Positions 1-6,650 of a stretch of 12,291 nucleotides of DNA are shown in pieces. The notes under the pieces were generated by a model. It made no database searches. It had not been told where the DNA came from and saw only the letters and a program-made list of their open reading frames with translations. The first letter of the stretch is position 1, and every line of letters begins with the position of its first letter. The translations under genes and the position numbers were made by a program. This stretch comes from Thermoactinomycetaceae bacterium (lineage in GTDB: Bacteria > Bacillota > Bacilli > Thermoactinomycetales > Thermoactinomycetaceae): contig JANWJM010000075.1 of NCBI GenBank assembly GCA_025449475.1, positions 1 to 12,291 on the forward strand, read 5' to 3'.

Positions 1-848
1 AAAAGATAAATGCGGACTTTGTGGAAGTCGCCGTATTTGTTCAGAAATTAAAAGGAATTCCCATGCAGATCAAATTGGTGAAAGGCGAAGAAGAGTACCG
101 AGTCGGTTTACCCGAACGTTTTAAGCAGGCTGTGATGAAAGCACAAGCGGGTGTATCCAACCTGATTTTCGAGCGGGAATGGGTGGAGCAGAGTCCGCGT
201 TACGGCGAGTTGGAGCAGATCGGTTCGGAGGTCGCTGAGGAGATCGATGCAGCCTATGATCAGGCGCGTTTGGATCAATTGGTGGAGCATGCCATAGCTA
301 CACAACAGACGGAATCACCTGTGGAAGAGATGACGGATCGCCAATTGGAGCAGGCACTTCTCGATCCTGATTGGAAGAAACGATATCAAGCATTGGAAAG
401 AATGAAGCCAGGTGTTGATAAGTTACCCTATATTGCACAAGCTTTACAAGATCAAAAACAGTCGATTCGTCGTTTGGCTGTGGTCACGTTAGGCTTTATT
501 GAAAAAAAAGAGGTGCTGCCTTTATTGATTCAAGCCTTACAAGATCGATCAGCGATTGTCCGTCGAACGGCAGGAGACACCTTGTCGGATTTGGGATACG
601 AGGAGGCAATCCCGGCAATGTGTAAGGCTTTATCGGATCCAAACAAACTCGTGCGTTGGCGGGCTGCTCGATTTTTATTTGAGGTGGGCGATGAAACAGC
701 GATTCCGGCACTGAAGCAAGCGCTCCAAGATCCCGAGTTTGAGGTTCGCATGCAAGCCAAGATGGCACTTGAGCGGATTGAAAAGGGAGAAGAAGCAAGC
801 GGAACAGTATGGCAGCAGATGACGAGAAGGATTAAAGAGAAGGAATAA
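1..848 (+). CDS. Conserved virulence factor C-like (CvfC/YpgR) HEAT-repeat protein, 5'-truncated by the window edge
   Basis: The reading frame is open from base 3, so the gene begins before the window; the GTG at 21 is not a convincing start. About 281 C-terminal residues are visible. The first part (reading VEVAVFVQKLKGIPMQIKL) resembles the end of the Nfu/NifU N-terminal-like domain found in this family. The second half carries about four HEAT/PBS-lyase-type repeats, each with a pattern like ALQDxxxxVRRxAxxxLG, covering roughly the last 150 residues. Family members such as B. subtilis YpgR are near 375 residues, so about 95 residues are missing upstream. HEAT repeats form helical scaffolds for protein binding; the partner is unknown. 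The gene converges on the DUF441 gene and its stop codon lies inside the shared hairpin. Family assignment is from recalled architecture, not a search; a phycobilisome-lyase role is not implied. Confidence 0.75.
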   Translation, partial: KINADFVEVAVFVQKLKGIPMQIKLVKGEEEYRVGLPERFKQAVMKAQAGVSNLIFEREWVEQSPRYGELEQIGSEVAEEIDAAYDQARLDQLVEHAIATQQTESPVEEMTDRQLEQALLDPDWKKRYQALERMKPGVDKLPYIAQALQDQKQSIRRLAVVTLGFIEKKEVLPLLIQALQDRSAIVRRTAGDTLSDLGYEEAIPAMCKALSDPNKLVRWRAARFLFEVGDETAIPALKQALQDPEFEVRMQAKMALERIEKGEEASGTVWQQMTRRIKEKE

Positions 849-880
849 GCCAAAGCCAATCTTTTTTGCTTTGGCTTATT
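844..880. terminator. Bidirectional hairpin between convergent genes
   Basis: A perfect 13-bp inverted repeat pairs 844-856 (AATAAGCCAAAGC) with 868-880, with an 11-nt loop containing a T6 run. The left arm includes the TAA of the HEAT-repeat gene (846-848) and the right arm includes the stop of the minus-strand DUF441 gene (876-878). The T-tract after the stem is weak in both directions, so termination strength is uncertain, but position and symmetry suggest a shared terminator. Confidence 0.65.
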
Positions 881-1340
881 CCCATATGTACTGGAATAAT
901 TTCATAAACAAGGATGTAATCGCTGCCGCCATCAAGGGTCCAACAGGAATCCCTCTTAGAAAAAGAATTCCAAAAATGGAGCCGATGACCATGCCAACCG
1001 TTAGCTGAGGATCAAATTTGAGAAGATCCAGTCCTTTCCCGTTTAAATAGGTAGCGAGAGCTCCTCCCAGTAATGCAAATATTCCGGGTGGCGATGTAAA
1101 AACATGCATCACTTCTTTCCATGTGATCTTCCCTGTTGCAAAGGGTACAAGGACGGCGATGGTTAAAAAAAGCAATCCAAACTCAAGCCCTCTTCTTTCG
1201 ACAGAAGGTAAAAATCGTTCCAGATGGGTCAATTTCATGATGAGCAAAAGACTGGATGCGGTTGCAATTAAGGGTGATCGACCGATCAGCCCCACAACCA
1301 CTAAGATGACTAATAATAGTTCCGATTTCACATGGTCCAC
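876..1340 (-). CDS. UPF0756/DUF441 family membrane protein (YtwI-like)
   Basis: This 154-residue protein is mostly hydrophobic, with about four membrane segments: near residues 7-35, 53-70, 84-100 and 113-150. Recognisable stretches are VGLIGRSPLIATASSLL near the N-terminus, FATGKITWKEV near 67-77 and the C-terminal GIPVGPLMAAAITS. This matches the UPF0756 (DUF441) family of B. subtilis YtwI, usually about 150 residues, whose function is unknown. The start shown is GTG at 1340 with GAGGAA about 10 nt upstream. A second in-frame GTG three codons later (1331) is preceded by AGGGGTGG and could be the true start. It lies 51 nt downstream of the MFS gene on the same strand, so the two are probably co-transcribed. 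A hairpin between the genes could cover its ribosome binding site. Confidence 0.85.
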   Translation of the reverse strand: MDHVKSELLLVILVVVGLIGRSPLIATASSLLLIMKLTHLERFLPSVERRGLEFGLLFLTIAVLVPFATGKITWKEVMHVFTSPPGIFALLGGALATYLNGKGLDLLKFDPQLTVGMVIGSIFGILFLRGIPVGPLMAAAITSLFMKLFQYIWE

Positions 1341-1383
1341 CCCTGTCCAACTTCCTCACAACACTTTATGAAGGAGACAGGGG
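1340..1383 (-). promoter_or_regulatory. Inverted repeat overlapping the DUF441 translation start
   Basis: Positions 1340-1347 (CCCCTGTC on the + strand) are perfectly complementary to 1376-1383 (GACAGGGG), separated by 28 nt. On the minus-strand transcript the downstream arm contains the AGGGG preceding the alternative GTG (1331) and touches the first base of the upstream GTG (1340). It has no T-tract, so it is not an intrinsic terminator. A role in translation control is inferred only. Confidence 0.35.
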
Positions 1384-1391
1384 GATTATTA

Positions 1392-2642
1392 TTAGGTTGG
1401 AGAAAATCTCTTTCGACGCATGAACAGGCGTGATCGATCTTTTTTTCCACGAACCCGTAGTGGTCGGCGGATCAATAAGCTGGCGAGGAACGCGGTGAGA
1501 AGCAAGAGAATAGATACACCTAGAAAAAGAAAGATGGGTCGATCATTGAGAGCACCGAATGAGGGAGGACCTAGAGCGACGCCTAAAAAACGGACACTAC
1601 TATATAATGAGGTGATCATTCCCCGTTCCTGGTAACCAACTGCGGAAGTGATTAAGGTATTGAGGCAGGGGAGAATAAAGCCGCATCCAACACCAATAAA
1701 TAATAATAATGCAGAAAGATAAAGGAATCGTTCTGTCCATGGAACAAAAGCCATCATGAGACAGGAAACCATTAAACCAGTAACGATCAACCATTTCATT
1801 TTGTTTGTTTTTTGTTTGACATAGCTGCCCACAAGATAAGAGGTCAAACAAAGTCCTAATAATGGAATCGCGAGGATCAAACCTTTCAGGATCCCGTCCT
1901 TGTGTAAGAGATTTTCCAGATAGTCCGAGAAATAAAAAAGCACGCCAAACATTGCGAACATTGTGACGAAGCCAGCAAAAAAAGCTGTACTCATCCATTT
2001 TCCTTGTCGTTGTCCAATTTTTTTGAGATGTGTTAGATATTCCGAAAGTGGAGGAGGTTTTTGTTGATTGGAATCGTTGACGAAAAACCATAAACAGATG
2101 GCGATCGGAACACAGAGGAGGGGGAATGCAAAAAACATTGCGTACCAAATAATCATGGCGAGTATTGAACCTAAAATTGGGCTCAATACCTTCCCCATTG
2201 CATTGGCTGCTTCAATAATTCCAAGGGATTTACTCCGCTGATCCTCTTGATATAAATCGCTCACCAATACCATCGTAATGGGAGCCGTTCCCGCCGCACC
2301 AATCCCTTGAATCATTCGTGAGATTAGCATAAATGAATAAGAATTCCAGATAGCGGCAAGACCACTGAGCAGACCGCCGCATCCATATAGAATCAAGCTA
2401 AAAAAGATCGTTTTCTTTCTTCCTACTCGATCCGCGAGGATACCAGCGACTGGGATGACAATGGCTGCTGGAATGGAAAACAAGGTGATCAATAAGCTCG
2501 TTTGGAATGATGAAACCTCAAATTTTGCTCCAATTGTGGGTAATACAGGGATAATCATCGAGTTGCCTAAGACCATAATAACGGGGATTGAACTAAGGAT
2601 TGCTAATACATACCATTGATTGTTGAAAGAAGACTTTTCCAA
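1392..2642 (-). CDS. MFS transporter, DHA1-type multidrug-efflux-like
   Basis: A 416-residue protein with about 12 membrane segments, typical of the major facilitator superfamily drug:H+ antiporters. From the chosen start, motif A reads GILADRVGRKK at residues 67-77, a motif B-like RMIQGIGAAGTAP at 109-121, and a motif C-like stretch GIIEAANAMGKVLSPILG at 141-158. A cytoplasmic loop rich in Q, K and P follows segment 6. Proton-driven export of a drug or small metabolite is expected; the substrate cannot be told. The frame continues upstream to an ATG at 2687 that has no SD, whereas TTG at 2640-2642 is preceded by AAAGGTGGAGG with an 8-nt spacer, so I chose TTG. The C-terminus is basic (RRKRFSPT). 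It is transcribed away from the CD1247-like gene and probably with DUF441. Confidence 0.85.
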   Translation of the reverse strand: MEKSSFNNQWYVLAILSSIPVIMVLGNSMIIPVLPTIGAKFEVSSFQTSLLITLFSIPAAIVIPVAGILADRVGRKKTIFFSLILYGCGGLLSGLAAIWNSYSFMLISRMIQGIGAAGTAPITMVLVSDLYQEDQRSKSLGIIEAANAMGKVLSPILGSILAMIIWYAMFFAFPLLCVPIAICLWFFVNDSNQQKPPPLSEYLTHLKKIGQRQGKWMSTAFFAGFVTMFAMFGVLFYFSDYLENLLHKDGILKGLILAIPLLGLCLTSYLVGSYVKQKTNKMKWLIVTGLMVSCLMMAFVPWTERFLYLSALLLFIGVGCGFILPCLNTLITSAVGYQERGMITSLYSSVRFLGVALGPPSFGALNDRPIFLFLGVSILLLLTAFLASLLIRRPLRVRGKKDRSRLFMRRKRFSPT

Positions 2643-2650
2643 AGCATTCA

Positions 2651-2660
2651 CCTCCACCTT
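2651..2660 (-). promoter_or_regulatory. Ribosome binding site fixing the TTG start of the MFS gene
   Basis: The minus strand reads AAGGTGGAGG here, 8 nt before TTG (2640-2642). The upstream in-frame ATGs at 2687 and 2681 lack any SD, so this site argues for the shorter protein. Confidence 0.6.
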
Positions 2661-2751
2661 TAGGATAACCAATTGATCCATTTCCATTAATTAATAAGGA
2701 TGAATCATCGAAGCATGGTGACACTAGATAAAAATAATCGAGGTGATAGCA

Positions 2752-3162
2752 ATGGAACATATTCAGCAAGAAATCTCCTATCTTCGAGGATTTTTAGCCG
2801 GCAATTCGTCCATTGAAGAGAAACATCATCAGGTATATGATCGTTTGCTTTCGGTGATGGAAGAGTTAACCGAAGAGTACCGACAAACGCATCTTCGTTT
2901 GACAGAACTAGAAGATTATGTAGAAGCAATCGACGAAGACTTAACCGATGTCGAACAAATCATTTTTGCAGAAGAAGACGAAGAATTGATTCCAATGACC
3001 TGCCCGGTTTGTGAAGAGGAAGTGTTGATTGATCAAGAGGATATACAAGACAGATCGATTCAATACTTGTGCCCCAACTGTCAAGCTGTGCTGATTGATC
3101 GTGAACCCAGCGAGACGGGGAAAAAAGAAAAAAAAGAATATGAAATGCAAGGAACCGTATAA
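2752..3162 (+). CDS. Small zinc-ribbon protein with CD1247-type N-terminal domain
   Basis: This 136-residue acidic protein starts at ATG 2752, placed by GAGGTGAT seven nt upstream. Residues 1-75 are predicted helical: MEHIQQEISYLRGFLAG, then a coiled-coil-like stretch rich in E and L, matching the CD1247 N-terminal domain as I recall it. Residues 84-110 contain a four-cysteine zinc ribbon, CPVC (C84, C87) and CPNC (C107, C110). The tail is charged. Homologues in spore-forming Bacillota are sometimes labelled AraC-family regulators, but no AraC helix-turn-helix is visible here. Function is unknown. It has its own terminator before spoIIIAA, so it is not obviously part of the sporulation operon despite lying next to it. 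The resemblance is recalled, not searched. Confidence 0.75.
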   Translation: MEHIQQEISYLRGFLAGNSSIEEKHHQVYDRLLSVMEELTEEYRQTHLRLTELEDYVEAIDEDLTDVEQIIFAEEDEELIPMTCPVCEEEVLIDQEDIQDRSIQYLCPNCQAVLIDREPSETGKKEKKEYEMQGTV

Positions 3163-3225
3163 ACAAATGAGAGACTTGGAGACATTTTTGCGAGGATGCT
3201 CAGGACGTAAGCGGGCGTCAAGTTG

Positions 3226-3257
3226 AAAAGAGTGGAGGAAGTGATCCACTCTTTTTG
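3226..3257 (+). terminator. Intrinsic terminator after the CD1247-like gene
   Basis: A perfect 11-bp stem pairs 3226-3236 (AAAAGAGTGGA) with 3245-3255, with an 8-nt loop GGAAGTGA. The right arm ends in a run of T at 3252-3256. It isolates the zinc-ribbon gene from the spoIIIA promoter. Confidence 0.85.
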
Positions 3258-3278
3258 TGTTTGGATTCCATAAAGTTT

Positions 3279-3308
3279 GTCATATTCAAAACAAGCCTCC
3301 CATATCTA
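3279..3308 (+). promoter_or_regulatory. Putative sigma-E promoter of the spoIIIA operon
   Basis: GTCATATT (3279-3286) matches the sigma-E -35 consensus closely. After a 14-nt spacer, CATATCTA (3301-3308) matches the first four bases of the sigma-E -10 (CATACAnT). Position, 35 nt before the spoIIIAA start and just after a terminator, fits the known sigma-E control of this operon in B. subtilis. The -10 is imperfect, so this is a prediction. Confidence 0.5.
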
Positions 3309-3342
3309 TGAAATAAGAAAATAGAGGACAGGGAGGTGTTTG

Positions 3343-4305
3343 ATGACGTCAGTAACTCAGGTTCTCCCTCAATCCATTCGGAGTTATATTGAATCGTTAC
3401 CTTCAGCGATCTTCAACCAGATCGAAGAGATTCGAATTCGTCAGGATCGCCCCTTAGAAGTCATTACTTCGCAGGAAAGCGGCTTTGTTCATCAAACGAA
3501 GAAGCAATTAACAAAAGAGATCGAAGGAGCGTATTGTCCGACACAATTGGATTGTGAAAAAATGCTTAATCTCATCAGTCGTCATTCATTATATGCGATG
3601 GAAGAAGAGCTACGAAGAGGATATATCACTCTTCAAGGTGGGCATCGGGTGGGGCTCGCTGGAAAAGTAATCGTTGCGAATGGCAAAGTGAAAGCACTTC
3701 GAGATATTACAAGTTTTAATGTGCGATTTGCTCGCGCGATATTAGGTGTAGGAAAAAAACTGTTGCCATTTCTTATTCATGGCAACAAGGTGGAGAATCT
3801 ACTGATTGTCTCTCCTCCTCAGTGTGGCAAAACAACACTAATCCGTGATCTTGCCCGACTAGCTAGTACAGGAACAGTCAATACACCAGCTTTTAAAGTG
3901 GGCATTATCGATGAACGCTCTGAGATCGCGGGGTGTCTACATGGGGTTCCTCAGCACGATATCGGACCGCGAACAGATGTTCTTGATGCATGTCCCAAAG
4001 CGGAAGGAATGATGATGATGATCCGATCTATGTCACCGGAGATTTTGATCGTTGATGAGATTGGACGTGAGGAGGATAGTCGAGCCATCTTTGAGGCCAT
4101 CTTTGCCGGCGTACATATTTTTACGACCGCTCATGGCTATTCATTGGATGACCTTTGCCAAAGACCCACTCTGTCGAAGTTAATGAAAGAAAAAGTGTTT
4201 ACACGCATTTTTTTATTGAGTCGTCGTACAGGCCCTGGGACGGTAGAAGCCATTTACGATCAGTCGTTTCGACGTTTGGATGTTCCGGTGGCGAGCGATC
4301 GATGA
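3343..4305 (+). CDS. spoIIIAA: Stage III sporulation protein AA, ATPase
   Basis: SpoIIIAA is the cytoplasmic ATPase of the SpoIIIA-SpoIIQ channel, related to type II/IV secretion ATPases, and acts on the mother-cell side of the engulfed forespore. The 320-residue length is near the usual value of about 307. Residues from the ATG: EEIRIRQDRPLE near 28-39, LRRGYITLQGGHRVGLAG near 90-107, P-loop SPPQCGKTT at 157-165, DERSEI at 190-195, Walker B ILIVDEIG at 235-242, and TTAHG at 261-265. The P-loop has Ser where Gly or Ala is standard. ATG 3343 is preceded by GGGAGGTG with good spacing; an in-frame TTG lies just before it at 3340. The stop overlaps the spoIIIAB start as ATGA, implying translational coupling. 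Confidence 0.96.
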   Translation: MTSVTQVLPQSIRSYIESLPSAIFNQIEEIRIRQDRPLEVITSQESGFVHQTKKQLTKEIEGAYCPTQLDCEKMLNLISRHSLYAMEEELRRGYITLQGGHRVGLAGKVIVANGKVKALRDITSFNVRFARAILGVGKKLLPFLIHGNKVENLLIVSPPQCGKTTLIRDLARLASTGTVNTPAFKVGIIDERSEIAGCLHGVPQHDIGPRTDVLDACPKAEGMMMMIRSMSPEILIVDEIGREEDSRAIFEAIFAGVHIFTTAHGYSLDDLCQRPTLSKLMKEKVFTRIFLLSRRTGPGTVEAIYDQSFRRLDVPVASDR

Positions 4306-4820
4306 TCAAAATCTTCGGCGCATGCCTGGTCTTAATCGCTACATCGTGGATGGGATTTGAGATTGCACGGTCCTATCGTGAACGACCCAAGGAGATTCGT
4401 CAGCTTCGTTCAGCATTATCAATATTGGAAACGGAAATTGGCTATGGGGTTCGTCCATTAACGGTTGCTTGTCAAGAAGTTTCGCTGCGAACGCGGGGTG
4501 CCATTTCCAAGCTGTTCGCTTCCTGTGCAGAAAACTTAAAACAGATGGATGGGGCATCGACTTATGAATGTTTTCAGAAAGCGATTGATCAGGAGTGGAA
4601 GCATACAGCGATGAAGAACCCGGAAAAGCGGATCTTATTGAATTTTAGCAATACACTCGGTATTTCAGATCGAGAGGATCAACTTCATCATCTCGCAATG
4701 GCAAAAACCAATCTGGAAGTAGAGGAGAAAAAAGCCCAAGATGAACAGATGCAGTATGAAAAAATGTGCAAGACCATTGGTGTTCTATCTGGGGCGTTAA
4801 TTGTTCTCTTAATTTACTAG
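4302..4820 (+). CDS. spoIIIAB: Stage III sporulation protein AB
   Basis: SpoIIIAB is a membrane component of the SpoIIIA complex, distantly similar to type II secretion GspF. The protein has 172 residues, matching the family's usual 170 or so. It starts at ATG 4302, overlapping the spoIIIAA TGA by three bases. The frame extends further upstream inside spoIIIAA but that part is a shadow. One membrane segment is at about residues 3-20 (GACLVLIATSWMGFEIA) and another at the C-terminus, about 157-172 (TIGVLSGALIVLLIY). Between them is a helical domain including LRSALSILETEIGYGVRPL and a charged coiled-coil-like stretch near 130-155. Order directly after spoIIIAA supports the name. Confidence 0.94.
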   Translation: MIKIFGACLVLIATSWMGFEIARSYRERPKEIRQLRSALSILETEIGYGVRPLTVACQEVSLRTRGAISKLFASCAENLKQMDGASTYECFQKAIDQEWKHTAMKNPEKRILLNFSNTLGISDREDQLHHLAMAKTNLEVEEKKAQDEQMQYEKMCKTIGVLSGALIVLLIY

Positions 4821-4855
4821 TTTGAGCGTACCATTGCGAATTGAAGGAGGTATTC

Positions 4856-5062
4856 ATGCCTTACAATGTCGATACTGTGTTTCAAATAGCTGGAATTGGT
4901 ATTGTGGTTGCGATGATTCATACCATTTTAAAGCAGATGGGCAAAGAGGATTGGGCACAGTGGGTCACCTTAATTGGATTTATTATTGTCTTGTTTATGG
5001 TGGCAATGCTCATTCGTGATTTATTTCAGACCATAAAAAATGTATTCCTGTTTCGCTTTTGA
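4856..5062 (+). CDS. spoIIIAC: Stage III sporulation protein AC
   Basis: A 68-residue protein with two membrane segments, about residues 8-27 (VFQIAGIGIVVAMIHTIL) and 40-58, with the conserved-looking loop KQMGKEDWAQWVTL between them. SpoIIIAC is an integral membrane subunit of the mother-cell channel and is usually 65-70 residues. ATG 4856 is set by GAAGGAGG (GGAGG at 4846-4850) with a 5-nt gap; the frame opens further upstream but no better start exists. It lies 35 nt after spoIIIAB and is followed by spoIIIAD 14 nt later. Confidence 0.93.
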   Translation: MPYNVDTVFQIAGIGIVVAMIHTILKQMGKEDWAQWVTLIGFIIVLFMVAMLIRDLFQTIKNVFLFRF

Positions 5063-5076
5063 GGGAGGCGGTCCAC

Positions 5077-5465
5077 TTGGAAATTATCCAGGTGGTTGGA
5101 TTAGGTTTAGTCGTTACCTTTATGATTTTGCTTCTGAAAGAGCAGAAGCCGATGTTTGCTTATATACTCGCTACTTTTGCCGGTGTTTTCATCTTTATAC
5201 CCTGGTCGGAAAAATTACTGATGTCATTCAGGTCCTAAAAAACCTTGCTCATCAAGCCAATGTGAACCAGTTGTTTTTAGAAACGATTCTCAAAATCATT
5301 GGAATCGCCTATATTGCGGAATTTGGCGCACAAGTCACACGTGATGCCGGACAAGGTTCCATTGCGGCCAAGATTGAACTGGCTGGAAAGGTTTTGATTA
5401 TGGTAATGGCTATCCCGATCATCACCGTGATTATTGAAACGATTGTGCAAATTCTCCCTTCCTAA
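5077..5465 (+). pseudogene. spoIIIAD: Stage III sporulation protein AD, split by an apparent one-base frameshift
   Basis: SpoIIIAD is a multi-spanning membrane subunit of the SpoIIIA channel. Translation from TTG 5077, preceded by GGGAGG and an 8-nt gap, gives MEIIQVVGLGLVVTF and then KEQKPMFAYILATFAGVFIF, clearly the family N-terminus. This frame then reads IPWSEKLLMSFRS and stops at TAA 5236-5238. The rest, DVIQVLKNLAHQANVNQ onward with IIGIAYIAEFGAQVTRDAGQG and the tail VIIETIVQILPS, lies in the -1 frame and ends at 5465. Restoring one base between about 5199 and 5216 gives a protein of about 129 residues, the normal length. The -1 frame upstream of the junction reads as Cys- and Trp-rich nonsense. 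This may be a true mutation, a sequencing error (runs CCC at 5200-5202 and A5 at 5210-5214), or, less likely, recoding. Confidence 0.88.
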
Positions 5466-5477
5466 GGATGAAGAACG

Positions 5478-6641
5478 ATGGTTCAATTCTGTTTGTTCAT
5501 CATGCTCATCCCCCAATTCTTTTTAACGGTGGACGAGTCACCATCTGTGATGAATCAGTTGATTCAATCACAAGTGGATCAATTGAATACAACGGAGATG
5601 GAAGAATTTTGGAAACAGTTTCAGCAAGAGTACGGTCAATTTTTTGCAGAGAAAAAGCCACCTGATCTGTTTGAGTTATTTTTTAACAAACAAGAAAATT
5701 GGGGAATTCGTCATGTTTTATCTGCGTTGGCTCGCTACTTTTTTCATGAAGTATTGTATAGCGGAAAACTGTTAGGAACCATCATCATTTTGACGGTTTT
5801 AAGCATGATTTTGCAAACCTTGCAAACCGCATTTGAACAAAATCAAGTGAGCAGAGTCGCTTATGCGATTGTGTTTATCGTGATCATCCTGCTCGCTGTT
5901 CAAAGCTTTTCCGTTGCAATTGAGTCCGCGAAGGAAGCCATCGAACGCATGATAGATTTTATGCTCGCTTTAATTCCATTGATGTTAACTCTTTTGGCGA
6001 CGATGGGAAACGTCACTTCCGTTGCGCTCTTTCACCCCTTGATTGTTTTTATGATTCATATCGTAGGGACTTTTATCTATATTGTGATCTTTCCGATCCT
6101 CTTCTTTTCGACCGTATTAAGTATCGTAAGTAGTCTGTCCGAAAAATATAAGGTGAATCAGTTGGCCGATCTGATGAGAAAGATCAGTATCACGTTGATG
6201 GGTGGTTTGCTCACTATTTTTTTAGGAGTGATCTCTGTACAGGGAGCGAGTGCTGCGGTTGTAGATGGAATTACTGTTCGTACCGCGAAATATATTACGG
6301 GGAATTTTGTTCCTGTGATTGGTCGAACGATTTCTGAAGCCGCAGATACCGTGATCGGCGCTTCTCTTTTGGTCAAGAATACGGTGGGAATTGCTGGTGT
6401 GATTGTCCTATTGTTAATCTGTGCTTTTCCAGCATTAAAAGTATTATCGCTAGCATTTATCTATCATTTTGCATCTGCTGTCATGCAACCTCTGGGACAT
6501 AGTCCGATTATTGATTGTCTTTCTACCATTGGGCGGACGCTGATCTATGTGTTCGCAGCATTAGCAGCAGTGGGATTGATGTTCTTTCTATCTGTCACCA
6601 TCTTGATTACATCTGCAAATATATCCGTCATGCTCAGGTAG
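5478..6641 (+). CDS. spoIIIAE: Stage III sporulation protein AE
   Basis: SpoIIIAE is the largest integral membrane protein of the SpoIIIA complex. The protein has 387 residues, as expected for the family (about 390-400). Residues 1-17 look like a signal peptide (MVQFCLFIMLIPQFFLT). An amphipathic exported segment follows to about residue 75, then several hydrophobic segments: near 97-113, 124-145, 160-180, 187-212, 235-255, 300-330 and 355-380. Typical stretches are SAKEAIERMIDFMLALIPLM and VQGASAAVVDGITVRTAKY. ATG 5478 has AAGGAT nine or so nt upstream and lies 12 nt after the spoIIIAD stop. A different ATG at 5468 is out of frame. Translation of spoIIIAF follows directly. Confidence 0.95.
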   Translation: MVQFCLFIMLIPQFFLTVDESPSVMNQLIQSQVDQLNTTEMEEFWKQFQQEYGQFFAEKKPPDLFELFFNKQENWGIRHVLSALARYFFHEVLYSGKLLGTIIILTVLSMILQTLQTAFEQNQVSRVAYAIVFIVIILLAVQSFSVAIESAKEAIERMIDFMLALIPLMLTLLATMGNVTSVALFHPLIVFMIHIVGTFIYIVIFPILFFSTVLSIVSSLSEKYKVNQLADLMRKISITLMGGLLTIFLGVISVQGASAAVVDGITVRTAKYITGNFVPVIGRTISEAADTVIGASLLVKNTVGIAGVIVLLLICAFPALKVLSLAFIYHFASAVMQPLGHSPIIDCLSTIGRTLIYVFAALAAVGLMFFLSVTILITSANISVMLR

Positions 6642-6650
6642 GTGAAAAGG

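Noticed and set aside
1600..2148. Minus-strand 182-residue ORF inside the MFS gene
   Set aside because: It lies in an alternative frame of the MFS gene and has no SD or recognisable domain; it is a shadow.
4155..4301. A 49-residue extension of SpoIIIAB inside spoIIIAA
   Set aside because: It is an open shadow frame within spoIIIAA; the ATGA overlap at 4302 and family length fix the start.
4918..4926. CATACCAT as an internal sigma-E -10 inside spoIIIAC
   Set aside because: The 14-nt-spaced upstream sequence (GGTATTGT) is too far from the sigma-E -35 consensus.
5239..5245. A AAA AAC slippery heptamer as a programmed -1 frameshift site in spoIIIAD
   Set aside because: The upstream frame reaches TAA at 5236-5238 before the heptamer, so ribosomes would stop first.
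5040..5465. A single 141-residue ORF starting at ATG 5040 as the intact spoIIIAD
   Set aside because: Its first 50 or so residues are Cys-, Trp- and Tyr-rich, overlap the end of spoIIIAC and do not resemble SpoIIIAD, while the neighbouring frame encodes the proper N-terminus with its own SD.
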